Shown here piece after piece: positions 53,217-62,706 of a DNA stretch of 64,000 bases. Source of the stretch: Candidatus Thiodiazotropha sp. (ex Monitilora ramsayi) (GTDB lineage Bacteria > Pseudomonadota > Gammaproteobacteria > Chromatiales > Chromatiaceae); assembly GCA_025655595.1 (NCBI GenBank), contig JAHXIO010000011.1:558001-622000 (forward strand). The letters run 5' to 3'. Below the pieces are notes generated by a model. The model did not search any database, was not told the origin of the DNA, and worked only from the letters and a program-made list of their open reading frames with translations. The translations under genes were made by a program, and so were the position numbers. Position 1 is the first letter of the stretch. Each line of letters starts with the position of its first letter.

Positions 53217-55439
53217 ATGATGCACAACCAGATGAAAAGACCCGTTACGAAATTACGACACGCCATGACCTTATTGCCTCTACTGGCACTCTCTCTAACC
53301 GGATGCGGTGGTGGCAGTGGCGGCGGAGGCGGAACACCGCCGCCCACATCACCCCCAGTAGCACGTTTCGCCTATGTGGCAAACAGCGCGGACGACACCA
53401 TCTCGGTTTTCATCGCCAACAATACCACCGGCCAGCTGAGGCATCACGGTTACGCCTTGACAGGGGATGGACCGAACTCATTGACCATAGATCCCAGCGG
53501 TGAGTTTGCCTATACCACCAATACCAACTCGACAGATATTTCTCTGTTCACAATCAATAGCCTGTCGGGAGAATTGACGCCATCACTCTGTGATCGCGTC
53601 AACACGAACCTGACATGTGGCACTGGAGGCGGTACGCCGGTATCTCTTGCGTTTAATCCGAATGGACTCCTTGCCTATGTTGCAAATCAGGTTTCCGACA
53701 CACTTACAGTGCACTCGATGGATCTCTCTGACGGTTCACTCAGCTCTGCTGTCGCTGTTCAGAACCCCATCGATACTAATCCCAGTACCGGCCCCCGCAA
53801 GATTCTCTTGCACCCGGACGGAGACGTCCTCTATGTGGTGCATGATGGCAGTGATGATATCGGCATATACGACATCAGCGCCACCGATGGCACACTGCTG
53901 GAAAAGGCCGTTGGCTCCCCTGTTTCTTCCGGCGGAACGCTTGCCATGGACATGGTAATCACCCCCGATGGCCAGAATGCCTATGTCGTCAACCGGACTT
54001 CGGGCCACCTGGGCGTATTCACTGTCGATGGTTCCGGTCTGCTCGCGGCGAACGGCTCACCAGTCGATACCGGACTGTCACCCCACGCGCTCGCCGTGGA
54101 CAGCACAGGTCAGTGGCTCTATATGATCAGTCGCGAGGCCTCAGGCACAGTGTCGGTATTCGAGATTCAAACCGACGGCACTCTCCTTCAGATTAACTGT
54201 AACGGCACCACCCAGAGATGTCCGGTCGGCGACACGCCAGAATCGATCACGGTCGATACCACCGGCCAGTTCATCAGTGTCACTAACGGAGTGGATAACA
54301 CAGCCAGTCTCTTCACCATCAATCAGACAACCGGCGAACTGACCGATTCACGTACCCTCTCTGCTCGTTCAGCACCTGGTGCACTCGCATACCTCGCCGA
54401 TCCGGCGGAGGCCACGATCACACCCAGGTTTGCCTACGTTGCAAACCGTAACGGCAACAGCATCTCGTCATTCACTATAGATAGCAGCGACGGTACACTC
54501 ACCGGCATCGGCCCCTCTCCCGTTACTGCAGGATTGACGCCCAGCTCCGTGACGGCTGACCCCAGCGGGCGATTCGTTTACGCAACCAACAGTGCGAGCA
54601 ACGACGTTTCAGGTTATACCATTGACACAAACAACGGCAGTCTCACCCAGATGGGTGCTTCACCGTTCTCACTGATACCGAGTTTCGGTCCGCAATCGAT
54701 CTCCGTCGAGCCTTCGGGGCGATTCGCCTATACCGCGAATGCCTCGGATTCCATCTCAGCGTTCTCGATAAACCAAAACAACGGGGCGTTGACTCTCGAG
54801 AGCGGATTATCCACCGCATCGACAGACCCTATAGCCATCTCCGTCGATCCGACCGGACGATTCGCCTATGTCGCAAATACCTCTCCCACCGACAGTGTTT
54901 CTGCCTTTTCGATTGCGGCTGACACTGGCGCGTTAACGTCCATTGGCACTATTGCCGCGGGCAGCGCACCAAACGACGTGGCTATCGATCCATCGGGTCG
55001 ATTCGTTTATGTGGCTAACGTCGGCATCGCCTCATACAATATTTCGGCTTATAGCATTGACAGCACCACCGGTGCACTTACTGAGATCCCGGGTTCACCC
55101 TTTCCGGCGGGCAGCGCTCCCTTCTCCATCACCGTCGATCCGCTGGGGCAGTTCGTCTATGTCGCCAATCAGAGCTCCCAGTCGGTGACGCGTTACATAA
55201 TCGATCCTATCAGCGGCGAACTGACCGCCGGCTCAACGACAGTATCGACCGGACTCAACAACCCCCAATCCATCACCGCTGAACCCTCGGGAGGCTATGT
55301 CTATGTGGCAAACGGAGGAGCCAACAGTATTTCCGGTTACACCATCGATGCCACTACTGGAGATTTGAGTTCCATAGGAACTGCTGCCACAACAGGAAGC
55401 TTTCCTCAATCTATCGTAACTACCGCTACGGTGCAGTAG
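53217..55439 (+). CDS. Lipoprotein with fourteen propeller repeats
   Basis: A 740-aa exported protein. The signal ends in a lipobox L-T-G-C, followed by a Gly-rich and Pro-rich spacer. The rest is made of fourteen repeats of about 45-50 residues built around F-A-Y-V-A-N and V-D-P-S-G-R-F. The first seven are more varied and the last seven more alike, consistent with two seven-bladed YncE/lactonase-like propellers in tandem. Function is unknown; surface binding or a lactonase-like role is possible. Start codons at 53217, 53220 and 53232 are all near the signal; an open extension to 53106 is unsupported. Confidence 0.85.
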   Translation: MMHNQMKRPVTKLRHAMTLLPLLALSLTGCGGGSGGGGGTPPPTSPPVARFAYVANSADDTISVFIANNTTGQLRHHGYALTGDGPNSLTIDPSGEFAYTTNTNSTDISLFTINSLSGELTPSLCDRVNTNLTCGTGGGTPVSLAFNPNGLLAYVANQVSDTLTVHSMDLSDGSLSSAVAVQNPIDTNPSTGPRKILLHPDGDVLYVVHDGSDDIGIYDISATDGTLLEKAVGSPVSSGGTLAMDMVITPDGQNAYVVNRTSGHLGVFTVDGSGLLAANGSPVDTGLSPHALAVDSTGQWLYMISREASGTVSVFEIQTDGTLLQINCNGTTQRCPVGDTPESITVDTTGQFISVTNGVDNTASLFTINQTTGELTDSRTLSARSAPGALAYLADPAEATITPRFAYVANRNGNSISSFTIDSSDGTLTGIGPSPVTAGLTPSSVTADPSGRFVYATNSASNDVSGYTIDTNNGSLTQMGASPFSLIPSFGPQSISVEPSGRFAYTANASDSISAFSINQNNGALTLESGLSTASTDPIAISVDPTGRFAYVANTSPTDSVSAFSIAADTGALTSIGTIAAGSAPNDVAIDPSGRFVYVANVGIASYNISAYSIDSTTGALTEIPGSPFPAGSAPFSITVDPLGQFVYVANQSSQSVTRYIIDPISGELTAGSTTVSTGLNNPQSITAEPSGGYVYVANGGANSISGYTIDATTGDLSSIGTAATTGSFPQSIVTTATVQ

Positions 55440-55470
55440 TGGTTTCCGATAGCTCTTTCAACCACGGAAT

Positions 55471-55529
55471 GATGGGGCAGGGTTCCACGCTATACATGTC
55501 AGAATCGTAGGGTGGGGCCTTGCCCCACC
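55471..55529. repeat. Inverted REP-like pair (G-type, one copy degenerate)
   Basis: The right copy, GGTGGGGCCTTGCCCCACC (55511-55529), has GTAG just before it (55507-55510). The left copy (55471-55489, GATGGGGCAGGGTTCCACG, then CTAT) is inverted and partly decayed. The pair lies between the convergent propeller and cfa genes. Confidence 0.82.
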
Positions 55530-55549
55530 AATTGTTAATGAGCTCCCGC

Positions 55550-56722
55550 TCAACTCAGGGAACGGATCGAGCGATAGGTTCCAGGATAACTCCGCTTGGT
55601 AAGCACCAGTTGCCAAAGCTGCCCCTGACGGCTGCGGAAAAAGCCGGCACAGGTGTGCAGGTAATATTTCCACATCCGGTAGAAGCGCTTTCCGTACCGG
55701 CTCTCCAGCCTGGGCCAAGCCTGATCGAAATTTCGCCACCAGGCCATCAGAGTGTGATCGTAGTCGGGACCGAAATTGTGCCAGTCCTCGATCAGGAAGC
55801 AACCTTCTACCGCTTGAGTGATCTCTCTGGCCGACGGGAGCTTTCCGTTAGGAAAAATGTACTTATCGATCCACGGATCCAGACCCTTGTTTGTCTTATG
55901 GTTGCCAATGGTATGCAACAGAAAGATACCGTCATCAGCCAATAGACGCCTCACGGCCTCGAAATAGGTACGGTAGTTTTTCTGTCCCACGTGCTCGAAC
56001 ATGCCAACAGAGACCGCCTTATCGTATTCACCGGTTATATCCCGATAGTCCTTGAGTTCTACACTGACCGGTAACCCTTCACAGCGTGCCTGCGCCAGTT
56101 TCTGCTGCTCTTTGGAGACCGTGATACCCACCACTTCAACACCATATCTTTCAACCGCGTGGCGCATCAGGCCACCCCAGCCACAACCGATCTCCAGCAG
56201 CCTCTCACCCGGCTTCAGTTTTAGCTTACGGCAGATCAGATCGAGTTTATGCCGCTGCGCCTCTTCCAGATCCCTGGCATGCTCCCAATAGCCGCAGGAG
56301 TAGCTCATCGTGCTGTCCAACATGGCCTCAAAGATGTCGTTGCCGATATCGTAGTGGTGTTCACCCACCTTAAAAGCATGCCGGCTCGACTGTAGATTGA
56401 AGAGCGATTGACGAATCAGTTCACCGAAAAGCCGCAGTTTGAACCAGCCGGCAAGCTTTTTATCCGTTTCCACCCGCATGAACCGATAGAAGAGCACATC
56501 CAGTTGATCGCTATCCCAGAATCCATCCACGTAGGCCTCTCCCAGACCCAGGGATCCCGAGCTCAGCACCCGCTGGTAAAGTGCTTCATCATGGACCTGA
56601 ATATCCCAGGGGCGGTGTCCATTGAAACGCACATCCGCCGGTGCAATCAGGTCAACCAGCGCCTTGGGCGGATTGAAATGCCCGCGCGCATGATGTAGTC
56701 CTCTGCTGTCCACAAAGGCCAT
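55550..56722 (-). CDS. cfa: Cyclopropane-fatty-acyl-phospholipid synthase
   Basis: A 390-aa SAM-dependent enzyme that adds a methylene bridge to unsaturated acyl chains of membrane phospholipids. The SAM motif L-L-E-I-G-C-G-W-G-G lies at 175-184. H-H-Y-D-I-G-N-D-I-F at 122-131 and S-Y-S-C-G-Y-W at 140-146 are signature stretches, as are G-M-F-E-H-V-G and Y-I-F-P-N-G-K-L-P-S. A GGAGGAGA-like ribosome site precedes the ATG. The gene stands alone. Confidence 0.96.
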   Translation of the reverse strand: MAFVDSRGLHHARGHFNPPKALVDLIAPADVRFNGHRPWDIQVHDEALYQRVLSSGSLGLGEAYVDGFWDSDQLDVLFYRFMRVETDKKLAGWFKLRLFGELIRQSLFNLQSSRHAFKVGEHHYDIGNDIFEAMLDSTMSYSCGYWEHARDLEEAQRHKLDLICRKLKLKPGERLLEIGCGWGGLMRHAVERYGVEVVGITVSKEQQKLAQARCEGLPVSVELKDYRDITGEYDKAVSVGMFEHVGQKNYRTYFEAVRRLLADDGIFLLHTIGNHKTNKGLDPWIDKYIFPNGKLPSAREITQAVEGCFLIEDWHNFGPDYDHTLMAWWRNFDQAWPRLESRYGKRFYRMWKYYLHTCAGFFRSRQGQLWQLVLTKRSYPGTYRSIRSLS

Positions 56723-57078
56723 GGTCTCCTCCTATGCGTCTAATCGCGCGTTTTTTAATTTCTCCTCAATTAATACGTTAGTAACAGTGAAGAGAGATTC
56801 AACCCTGTATTTGACCTACTAGATAGCACCCCATGCCATTTCTTATAAAAACCAATAAATTCAAAAATAAGTTTGCGATAGTCGAAGTCAATCCATTCGA
56901 TTATTTTGCTCTATCCCGATTCCGTCTATCCCCTAATTAAGCCAGTAAGTTGCATTACAAGGCTCTATAAACATCTTGGTTATTTGTATGGATAATACTG
57001 AACTCGTAATCCGATCTATGCTCTGAGATTTAAAACATCAACAACTGAATCAGACACGAACGGATCAGGACTGTTGTT
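56723..57078. other. Intergenic, 356 bases
   Basis: Divergent promoter region for cfa (minus) and the isoaspartyl peptidase gene (plus), A+T-rich by eye. No repeat, RNA or small gene is supported. Confidence 0.5.
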
Positions 57079-58017
57079 ATGGGACAGCCGGATTACTATT
57101 CACTCATGGTACATGGTGGCGCAGGGGCCTTTGAGTACATCAAAGACCAGAAAACCGCTGCTCGTTATCTTGAGAGCATCAACCACGCGCTGGAACACGG
57201 CCGTGCAGTACTCACACAGGGAGGCTCTGCCCTGGTGGCCGTTGAGACCTGCGCCTCACTACTCGAGGACGACCCCCTGTTCAACGCCGGTTGCGGATCG
57301 GTCCTGAACGAAAACGGTAAGGTGGAGATGGATGCCGCCATCATGGACGGTCGCGATCTCTCGGCCGGAGCTGTGGCGGCTGTGCAGAATATCGCCAATC
57401 CGATTCAACTCGCCCGCTGTGTGATGATCGAGAGCGAACACGTCATGCTCATCGCGGAGGGAGCCAAGCGTTTTGCCGACCACTACGGCATTGCACAGAA
57501 ACCCGACAAATACTTCTTCACACCGGAGCGGATGGAGCAGCTCAAGCGGGCACGTCTGAAACGCAAGATCATGCTCGATCACGACGACGCAGAGGAAAGC
57601 GAGGATCAGAAATACGGTACCATCGGCGCAGTGGCGCGTGATCGCGAGGGCAACCTGGCGGCCGCCACCTCCACCGGCGGTATCGTCAACAAACGCATGG
57701 GCAGGGTGGGCGACTCCCCCATCATCGGCGCCGGCCTCTATGCCGACAATGAGACCTGTGCCGTATCAGCCACCGGTTTCGGCGAAGACCTCATGCGCAC
57801 CCTGATCGGCAAGACCGTCTCAGACTTCATGCTTATGCAGCGTATGGATGGCGAGCGGGCGACTGTGGCTTGCATCGAATTTCTCAAGCGAAAAGTGAAC
57901 GGCAGAGGCGGCATCATCGTCATCGACCGGGACGGCAACTGTAACAGTGGTCTGACAACGAAAAAGATGATTCACGGATGGATTGAAAAGAGCGGGGAGA
58001 CGGTGGTTAGATTTTAG
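57079..58017 (+). CDS. Isoaspartyl peptidase/L-asparaginase (Ntn hydrolase)
   Basis: A 312-aa plant-type asparaginase that self-cleaves before the nucleophile Thr181 in K-Y-G-T-I-G-A-V. N-A-G-C-G-S-V-L-N near residue 69 and the C-terminal G-R-G-G-I-I-V-I-D fit the family. It hydrolyses isoaspartyl dipeptides and asparagine. It could act downstream of protein turnover, as Pcm does for intact proteins. Start ATG at 57079. Confidence 0.92.
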   Translation: MGQPDYYSLMVHGGAGAFEYIKDQKTAARYLESINHALEHGRAVLTQGGSALVAVETCASLLEDDPLFNAGCGSVLNENGKVEMDAAIMDGRDLSAGAVAAVQNIANPIQLARCVMIESEHVMLIAEGAKRFADHYGIAQKPDKYFFTPERMEQLKRARLKRKIMLDHDDAEESEDQKYGTIGAVARDREGNLAAATSTGGIVNKRMGRVGDSPIIGAGLYADNETCAVSATGFGEDLMRTLIGKTVSDFMLMQRMDGERATVACIEFLKRKVNGRGGIIVIDRDGNCNSGLTTKKMIHGWIEKSGETVVRF

Positions 58018-58112
58018 TGGTCACGAATGATCGCTTATCCCCGCGAAACCCAGACCATAGAAATGGTTACATAAGATCGATAATCGAGCGTGTCATGCGC
58101 TTGGTACTGATT

Positions 58113-58135
58113 GGTGCGGCGCTTCCGCACCCTAC
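58113..58135 (-). repeat. REP-like palindrome (C-type), left of an inverted pair
   Basis: GGTGCGGCGCTTCCGCACC (58113-58131) followed by CTAC, that is GTAG on the reverse strand. It faces the copy at 58223-58245 in the gap between the convergent peptidase and fdsA genes. Confidence 0.85.
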
Positions 58136-58222
58136 ATAGACAAGCGAATTTTTGCAGGTTATTGAGATTGAATTCTTATAAGTCGAGAGTTCACTAAGAC
58201 ACTTTCTTGCCTACCCGCACTG

Positions 58223-58245
58223 GTAGGGTGCGGCTTTGCCGCACC
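58223..58245 (+). repeat. REP-like palindrome (C-type), right of an inverted pair
   Basis: GTAG (58223-58226) followed by GGTGCGGCTTTGCCGCACC (58227-58245). With 58113-58135 it forms an inverted BIME-like pair separated by 87 bases. Nothing else is seen in the 335-base gap 58018-58352. Confidence 0.87.
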
Positions 58246-58352
58246 ACTAAAATCACAAGGTCGTGCGGCAGCTTCTCATCAGATGAAAAAAAGATAAGTG
58301 TAAATTCACCGTGATTCGCAACCATTCCGGTCATAAAAAAGATGCATCAAAG

Positions 58353-61046
58353 TCATGCCGGCGACAGCCGCACAGCCACCACTTTGTACTCCGGCGTCAT
58401 GCTCTCCTGATCAAAGATGCCGCTGGTGAGATGGTTGATGGCGATTTCAGGAAAATGGAAGGTGGTGAAGAGGATACCCGGTTTCACCTCGTCGCTAATC
58501 TTCACATTCAAATGAGTAGTGCCATTCTGCGATGATATCTCAACTTTGCCGCCCTCCCCGATCCCTTCACGACTGGCGTCTTCAGGATTGATCAGAAGAA
58601 CGTCGTGATCGACCAGTTCCACATTGGGTGTACGCCTGGTCATGCTGCCGCAATTGTAGTGCTCCAAGCGACGGCTGGTAGTAAGGATATAGGGGTACGC
58701 CTCTCCGTTGCCGACGATCTCAGGGGTCTCCTGGAACGCATAGAAGTGGAAACGGCCCTTGGGTAACTTGAAGCCCTCCTGGTGCAGTATCTGGGTATCG
58801 GTGCCGTCCGGCGCCACCGGCCACTGCTTGCCGTTACCCGTCAGGTTCTCCCAGGTAACACCGGCGAAAAAGGGGACCACCTGTGCAATCTCCTTGAGCA
58901 GTTCCGCCGGATCGTAGTGACCCTGCGGATAACCCATCCTCTCCATGATGTTACAGACAATCTCACCGTCTGGCCTTGTACCATGCAGGGGATCGATGGC
59001 CGCATTGACCCGCTGGACGCGCCGTTCACCGTTGGTGAAGGTGCCGCTCTTCTCCAGGAAGGAGGCGGCTGGCAGGACCACATCGGCCATGGTGCAGGTC
59101 TCCGTCATGAATAACTCCTGCACAATCAGCAGATCGAGCAGACTGAGGGAGTACTTCACCTCGCAGGAGTTGGGATCGGTCTGCAGGATATCCTCTCCCA
59201 TGATCCAGAGCGCCTTCAGCTTTCCCTCACGGGCCGCGCCGAACATCTGCGGGATCTTCAGCCCGGGCTGGGTGGGTATTTCAGTACCGTAGATGCGCTC
59301 GAAATGGGCCTTGATCTCCGGCTGTTTGTAGTCCAGATAGCCGGCGCCCAGATCAGGCTGAACCCCCATGTCCACCGCACCCTGCACATTGTTCTGTCCG
59401 CGCAGGGGGTTCATGCCGGTGCCGGGGCGACCGATATTGCCGGTCATCATGATCATCCCGGCCAACTGCATTATTGCCCGGCTGCCCTGATAATGCTCGG
59501 TGATGCCGAGACCGTGGAAGGCCATGGCCCGCTGGGCACGGCCGTAGACATGTGCCGCCTGCTCCACCTCGCCACGATCAATGCCCGTGATCTGCTCGAG
59601 GTGGTCAAGGTCCTGCGCCAATACCTCCGCCTTGAACTCATCGAAGCCCTCGGTACGACTATCGACGAACGACTGGTCCACGTACCCCAACTCGATCAGG
59701 TACCTGCAGAGCATATTCAGCAATGCCACATTGCTGCCGGGACGCGGTTGCAGATGACAGGTAGCATATTTGGACAACTCGGAGCGTCGCGGGTCGACGA
59801 TGATCAGTTTCGCCCCCTTGATGGCAGCCTGCTTCAGACGGGCACCGGTAACCGGATGCGCCTCGGTGGGATTGGCACCGAAAACCAGAAGACAGTCGGC
59901 CAGGGGGATCTCGTCGATGGAGTTGGTGGCGGCGCCTGTCCCATAGACCTGGCGCATACCGAAGGCAGTAGGCGAGTGACACACGCGGGCACAGCCGTCG
60001 ATATTGTTGTTGCCGATCACCGAGCGCATGAACTTCTGCATCAGATAGTTCTCTTCGTTGGTGCAGCGTGCGGAAGAGATACCGGCGATGGCGTCTGGTC
60101 CATGCGTCTCCTTGATGACCGTCAGCCGTTCCGCGATGAAGTCGAGAGCCTCCTCCCAACCCACCTCTACCAGCTCCCCATCGCGGCGGATCATGGGGCT
60201 GGTCAGCCGCTCCGGATGGTGGGCGTATTCAAAGGCGTAGCGTCCCTTGAGGCATGTGTGCCCATTGTTCACCTCAGCGCCCTCGATACCACTGAGTGCC
60301 GCCACCCGGCCATCTTTCACCTTTACCTCCAGGTTGCAGCCCACGCCGCAGTAGGTACAAACCGTAGGCACGGTTTTATCCGCCTGCAGTGTCTTCGCCC
60401 GGTAGCGATCATTGAGGGCATTGGTGGGACAGGTCTGCACGCAACGACCGCAGGAGACGCATCCCGCCTCACCGAAATCCCCCGCCGCGCCCTGGATGAT
60501 GTGGCTCTTGATACCCCGATTGGCCATAGAGAGGACAAACTGCCCCTGTATCTCATCGCAGGCGCGAATGCAGCGATAGCAGTGGATGCACTCGACGGGA
60601 TCGAAGCGGAGATAGGGATGGGGCTTGGCGGTCTCGCCCGCCTCTTCCATCTGCGGGTAACGACTTTGTTCGACACCATACTCCTGCAACAGATGCTGGA
60701 ACGGTGTGGGTTTCTCATCGGGCAGGGGGGTCAACCGGTCTGCAGGCATATTACTCGCCAGCAACTCCAGGATGCCCTTGCGGATACTGCGCAGCCTTTC
60801 GCTACGGGTGGTTATGTGTAGATCTGCCGTTGCCGGAGTATGACAGGAGGCCATCAGCCTGCCCTGCTCTCCCGCACCACGGGCAACCTCCACCAGGCAA
60901 AGCCGGCAGGCGCCGAAAGGCTCGAGCGCCGGGTCGTGGCAGAGTACCGGTATCTCACCCGGCCCGATGTGGCGGCTGACCGTCTCATAGAGCGTTTCAC
61001 CCTCGGCGACCGAATAGGCGGTGCCATTGATCATGATCTGACTCAT
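58353..61046 (-). CDS. fdsA: NAD-dependent formate dehydrogenase, molybdenum catalytic subunit
   Basis: An 897-aa molybdopterin oxidoreductase that oxidises formate to CO2. The N-terminal 2Fe-2S domain has Cys36, Cys47, Cys50 and Cys68. Two ferredoxin-type 4Fe-4S sites come next (C-I-H-C-Y-R-C and C-V-S-C-G-R-C-V), then the 4Fe-4S of the catalytic domain (C-T-Y-C-G-V-G-C). The Mo-ligand Cys356 lies in C-A-R-V-C-H-S-P-T, where E. coli FdhF has selenocysteine, so no selenium is needed. The start overlaps the fdsB stop as ATGA. It needs bis-MGD cofactor, with molybdate probably supplied by modABC. Confidence 0.95.
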   Translation of the reverse strand: MSQIMINGTAYSVAEGETLYETVSRHIGPGEIPVLCHDPALEPFGACRLCLVEVARGAGEQGRLMASCHTPATADLHITTRSERLRSIRKGILELLASNMPADRLTPLPDEKPTPFQHLLQEYGVEQSRYPQMEEAGETAKPHPYLRFDPVECIHCYRCIRACDEIQGQFVLSMANRGIKSHIIQGAAGDFGEAGCVSCGRCVQTCPTNALNDRYRAKTLQADKTVPTVCTYCGVGCNLEVKVKDGRVAALSGIEGAEVNNGHTCLKGRYAFEYAHHPERLTSPMIRRDGELVEVGWEEALDFIAERLTVIKETHGPDAIAGISSARCTNEENYLMQKFMRSVIGNNNIDGCARVCHSPTAFGMRQVYGTGAATNSIDEIPLADCLLVFGANPTEAHPVTGARLKQAAIKGAKLIIVDPRRSELSKYATCHLQPRPGSNVALLNMLCRYLIELGYVDQSFVDSRTEGFDEFKAEVLAQDLDHLEQITGIDRGEVEQAAHVYGRAQRAMAFHGLGITEHYQGSRAIMQLAGMIMMTGNIGRPGTGMNPLRGQNNVQGAVDMGVQPDLGAGYLDYKQPEIKAHFERIYGTEIPTQPGLKIPQMFGAAREGKLKALWIMGEDILQTDPNSCEVKYSLSLLDLLIVQELFMTETCTMADVVLPAASFLEKSGTFTNGERRVQRVNAAIDPLHGTRPDGEIVCNIMERMGYPQGHYDPAELLKEIAQVVPFFAGVTWENLTGNGKQWPVAPDGTDTQILHQEGFKLPKGRFHFYAFQETPEIVGNGEAYPYILTTSRRLEHYNCGSMTRRTPNVELVDHDVLLINPEDASREGIGEGGKVEISSQNGTTHLNVKISDEVKPGILFTTFHFPEIAINHLTSGIFDQESMTPEYKVVAVRLSPA

Positions 61047-62647
61047 TGCACTGCCTCCGTCTGGCTGAAGTAAGGGGCAAGCTCTTCCCGGAAGTGGGTC
61101 ATCGCATTGCGCATCGGCAGGGGCAGACCGCCCCCCAGGGCACAGAGCGAGCCTGTCTCCAACAACTCAAGCAGCTCCTCGAAGATCCCTCTGTCCACGG
61201 GCGCCTTGACAGTGGCCTGTTCCAACATGCGACTGCCTTTGGCTGTACCGAGACGGCAGGGGACGCACTTACCGCAGGACTCGTCCGCCATGTATTCGAA
61301 GATGTGGCGCATGAAGTCGAGCATGGGAAAGTCATCGGGGATGGCAATGATTCCGGCGTGACCCAAGGCGAAACCCGCCTGCTGGAAGGATTCGAAATCA
61401 ATCGTCTGCGATTCGATGGCAGAGAGCGGCAGGATTGAACCTAAGGGCCCGCCTACCTGCAGGGCTTTAACCGCCCGCTTGAATCCCCCCGCGTCCCTGT
61501 GGATCAGGTCGGCAAAGGGGTAGCCGAAGTCCACTTCGTAAAGACCGGGCCGATGGAACCGGCTGTCGAGAGAGATCAGTTTGGTCCCCTTGCTCTCACC
61601 GCTGCCGATGGCCGCATAGGCCTCGCCGCCATGTTCGAGTATCCAGGGAACGTTGGCGAAGGTCTCCACGTTGGAGAGCAGGGTCGGCTTGCCCCAGAGA
61701 CCCTCTGTGGCCGGATAGGGCGGTCTTACCCGCACCTCCGGTCGCTGCCCCTCGATGGAGCTGAGAAGCGCCGTCTCCTCACCGCAGACATAGGAACCGG
61801 CACCCTCGATCACATGAAAAGTGAAGTCGCGGTTGATCTCTGAGGACAAAGATTCAAATTCAACGATAGCCTTCTTGACCCGCCGAATCGCTTCGGGATA
61901 TTCAAAACGGATATAGAGCACCCCCGTCCTGGCGCCTGCGGCCAGACCGGCTGCGTACATGCCCGCCATCACCTTGTGCGGCTGCTGTTCCAGCAGATAG
62001 CGATCCGAAAAGGCCCCCGGATCCCCCTCGTCTCCGTTGCAGACGATGTATTTTTCGTCACCGTCAGCCTCAGCGGTGGCTTTGCACTTGAAGGCAAAAC
62101 CGAAACCGGCGCCACCGCGACCGCGCAGATGGGACAAGTTCAACTCGTGCAGTATCTCCGCCTGCAGGTCGACTGCCAGGCGGTAGAGCTTCTCAATCTT
62201 ATCGACGGGATGGGTCAGAATCGCCGATGACGAGAGGTTATAGACAGGCATCTCCGGCTGACTCAGACCGCCTTCATCCTGATGGTAAGCGTGCAGGCTG
62301 CCATCGGCTTCCCGTTTCAACAGAGCCGATCCCCGATAGCAGAGTCCACAGCACATCGCCTTGCCCGCATCCGGATGGCGAGCAGCCGTCTCTGCGGCGG
62401 ATCCGTTCATCAGACAGGCGGTACCCTGGCAGACATGCGTCTCCTGTTGTCGGCTGCGCACGTTGAGAAAGTCGTAGAAACTCGCGGTTCCCTTCACCAC
62501 CGAGTTTGTCAGCTTGACTTGGTGCGCCAGCGTCTCCATCGCCGTCTCTGTGGTACCGGGCTCCTCCGTCACCGCTCGGCCAACCCCGTGAAACAGATTC
62601 TCCCAGAGTCCCAACTGCCGACTCAAGATACGAATATTCTTGGACAT
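61043..62647 (-). CDS. fdsB: Formate dehydrogenase diaphorase subunit, NuoE-NuoF fusion
   Basis: A 534-aa subunit that passes electrons to NAD+. The N-terminal part is NuoE/FdsG-like with a full set of 2Fe-2S ligands: Cys73-x4-Cys78 and Cys99-x3-Cys103. The NuoF part has the FMN/NADH stretch R-G-R-G-G-A-G-F near 162 and G-D-E-G-D-P-G-A-F near 190. The C-terminal 4Fe-4S site is E-S-C-G-K-C-V-P-C-R with a distal Cys in S-L-C-A-L-G-G. No separate fdsG or fdsD is found beside it. The ATG at 62647 follows GATGAGGG; 19 codons of upstream extension are rejected. Confidence 0.93.
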   Translation of the reverse strand: MSKNIRILSRQLGLWENLFHGVGRAVTEEPGTTETAMETLAHQVKLTNSVVKGTASFYDFLNVRSRQQETHVCQGTACLMNGSAAETAARHPDAGKAMCCGLCYRGSALLKREADGSLHAYHQDEGGLSQPEMPVYNLSSSAILTHPVDKIEKLYRLAVDLQAEILHELNLSHLRGRGGAGFGFAFKCKATAEADGDEKYIVCNGDEGDPGAFSDRYLLEQQPHKVMAGMYAAGLAAGARTGVLYIRFEYPEAIRRVKKAIVEFESLSSEINRDFTFHVIEGAGSYVCGEETALLSSIEGQRPEVRVRPPYPATEGLWGKPTLLSNVETFANVPWILEHGGEAYAAIGSGESKGTKLISLDSRFHRPGLYEVDFGYPFADLIHRDAGGFKRAVKALQVGGPLGSILPLSAIESQTIDFESFQQAGFALGHAGIIAIPDDFPMLDFMRHIFEYMADESCGKCVPCRLGTAKGSRMLEQATVKAPVDRGIFEELLELLETGSLCALGGGLPLPMRNAMTHFREELAPYFSQTEAVQ

Positions 62648-62706
62648 ACCCTCATCCTGTTGCCTTTGGTTAAGCTTATCTGATCTCGGATAGCCTGGAT
62701 CCAATT

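Noticed and set aside
59304-60821. 505-codon plus-strand frame across fdsA
   Set aside because: Antisense to a clearly recognised molybdoenzyme with all cofactor motifs; a high-GC shadow frame.
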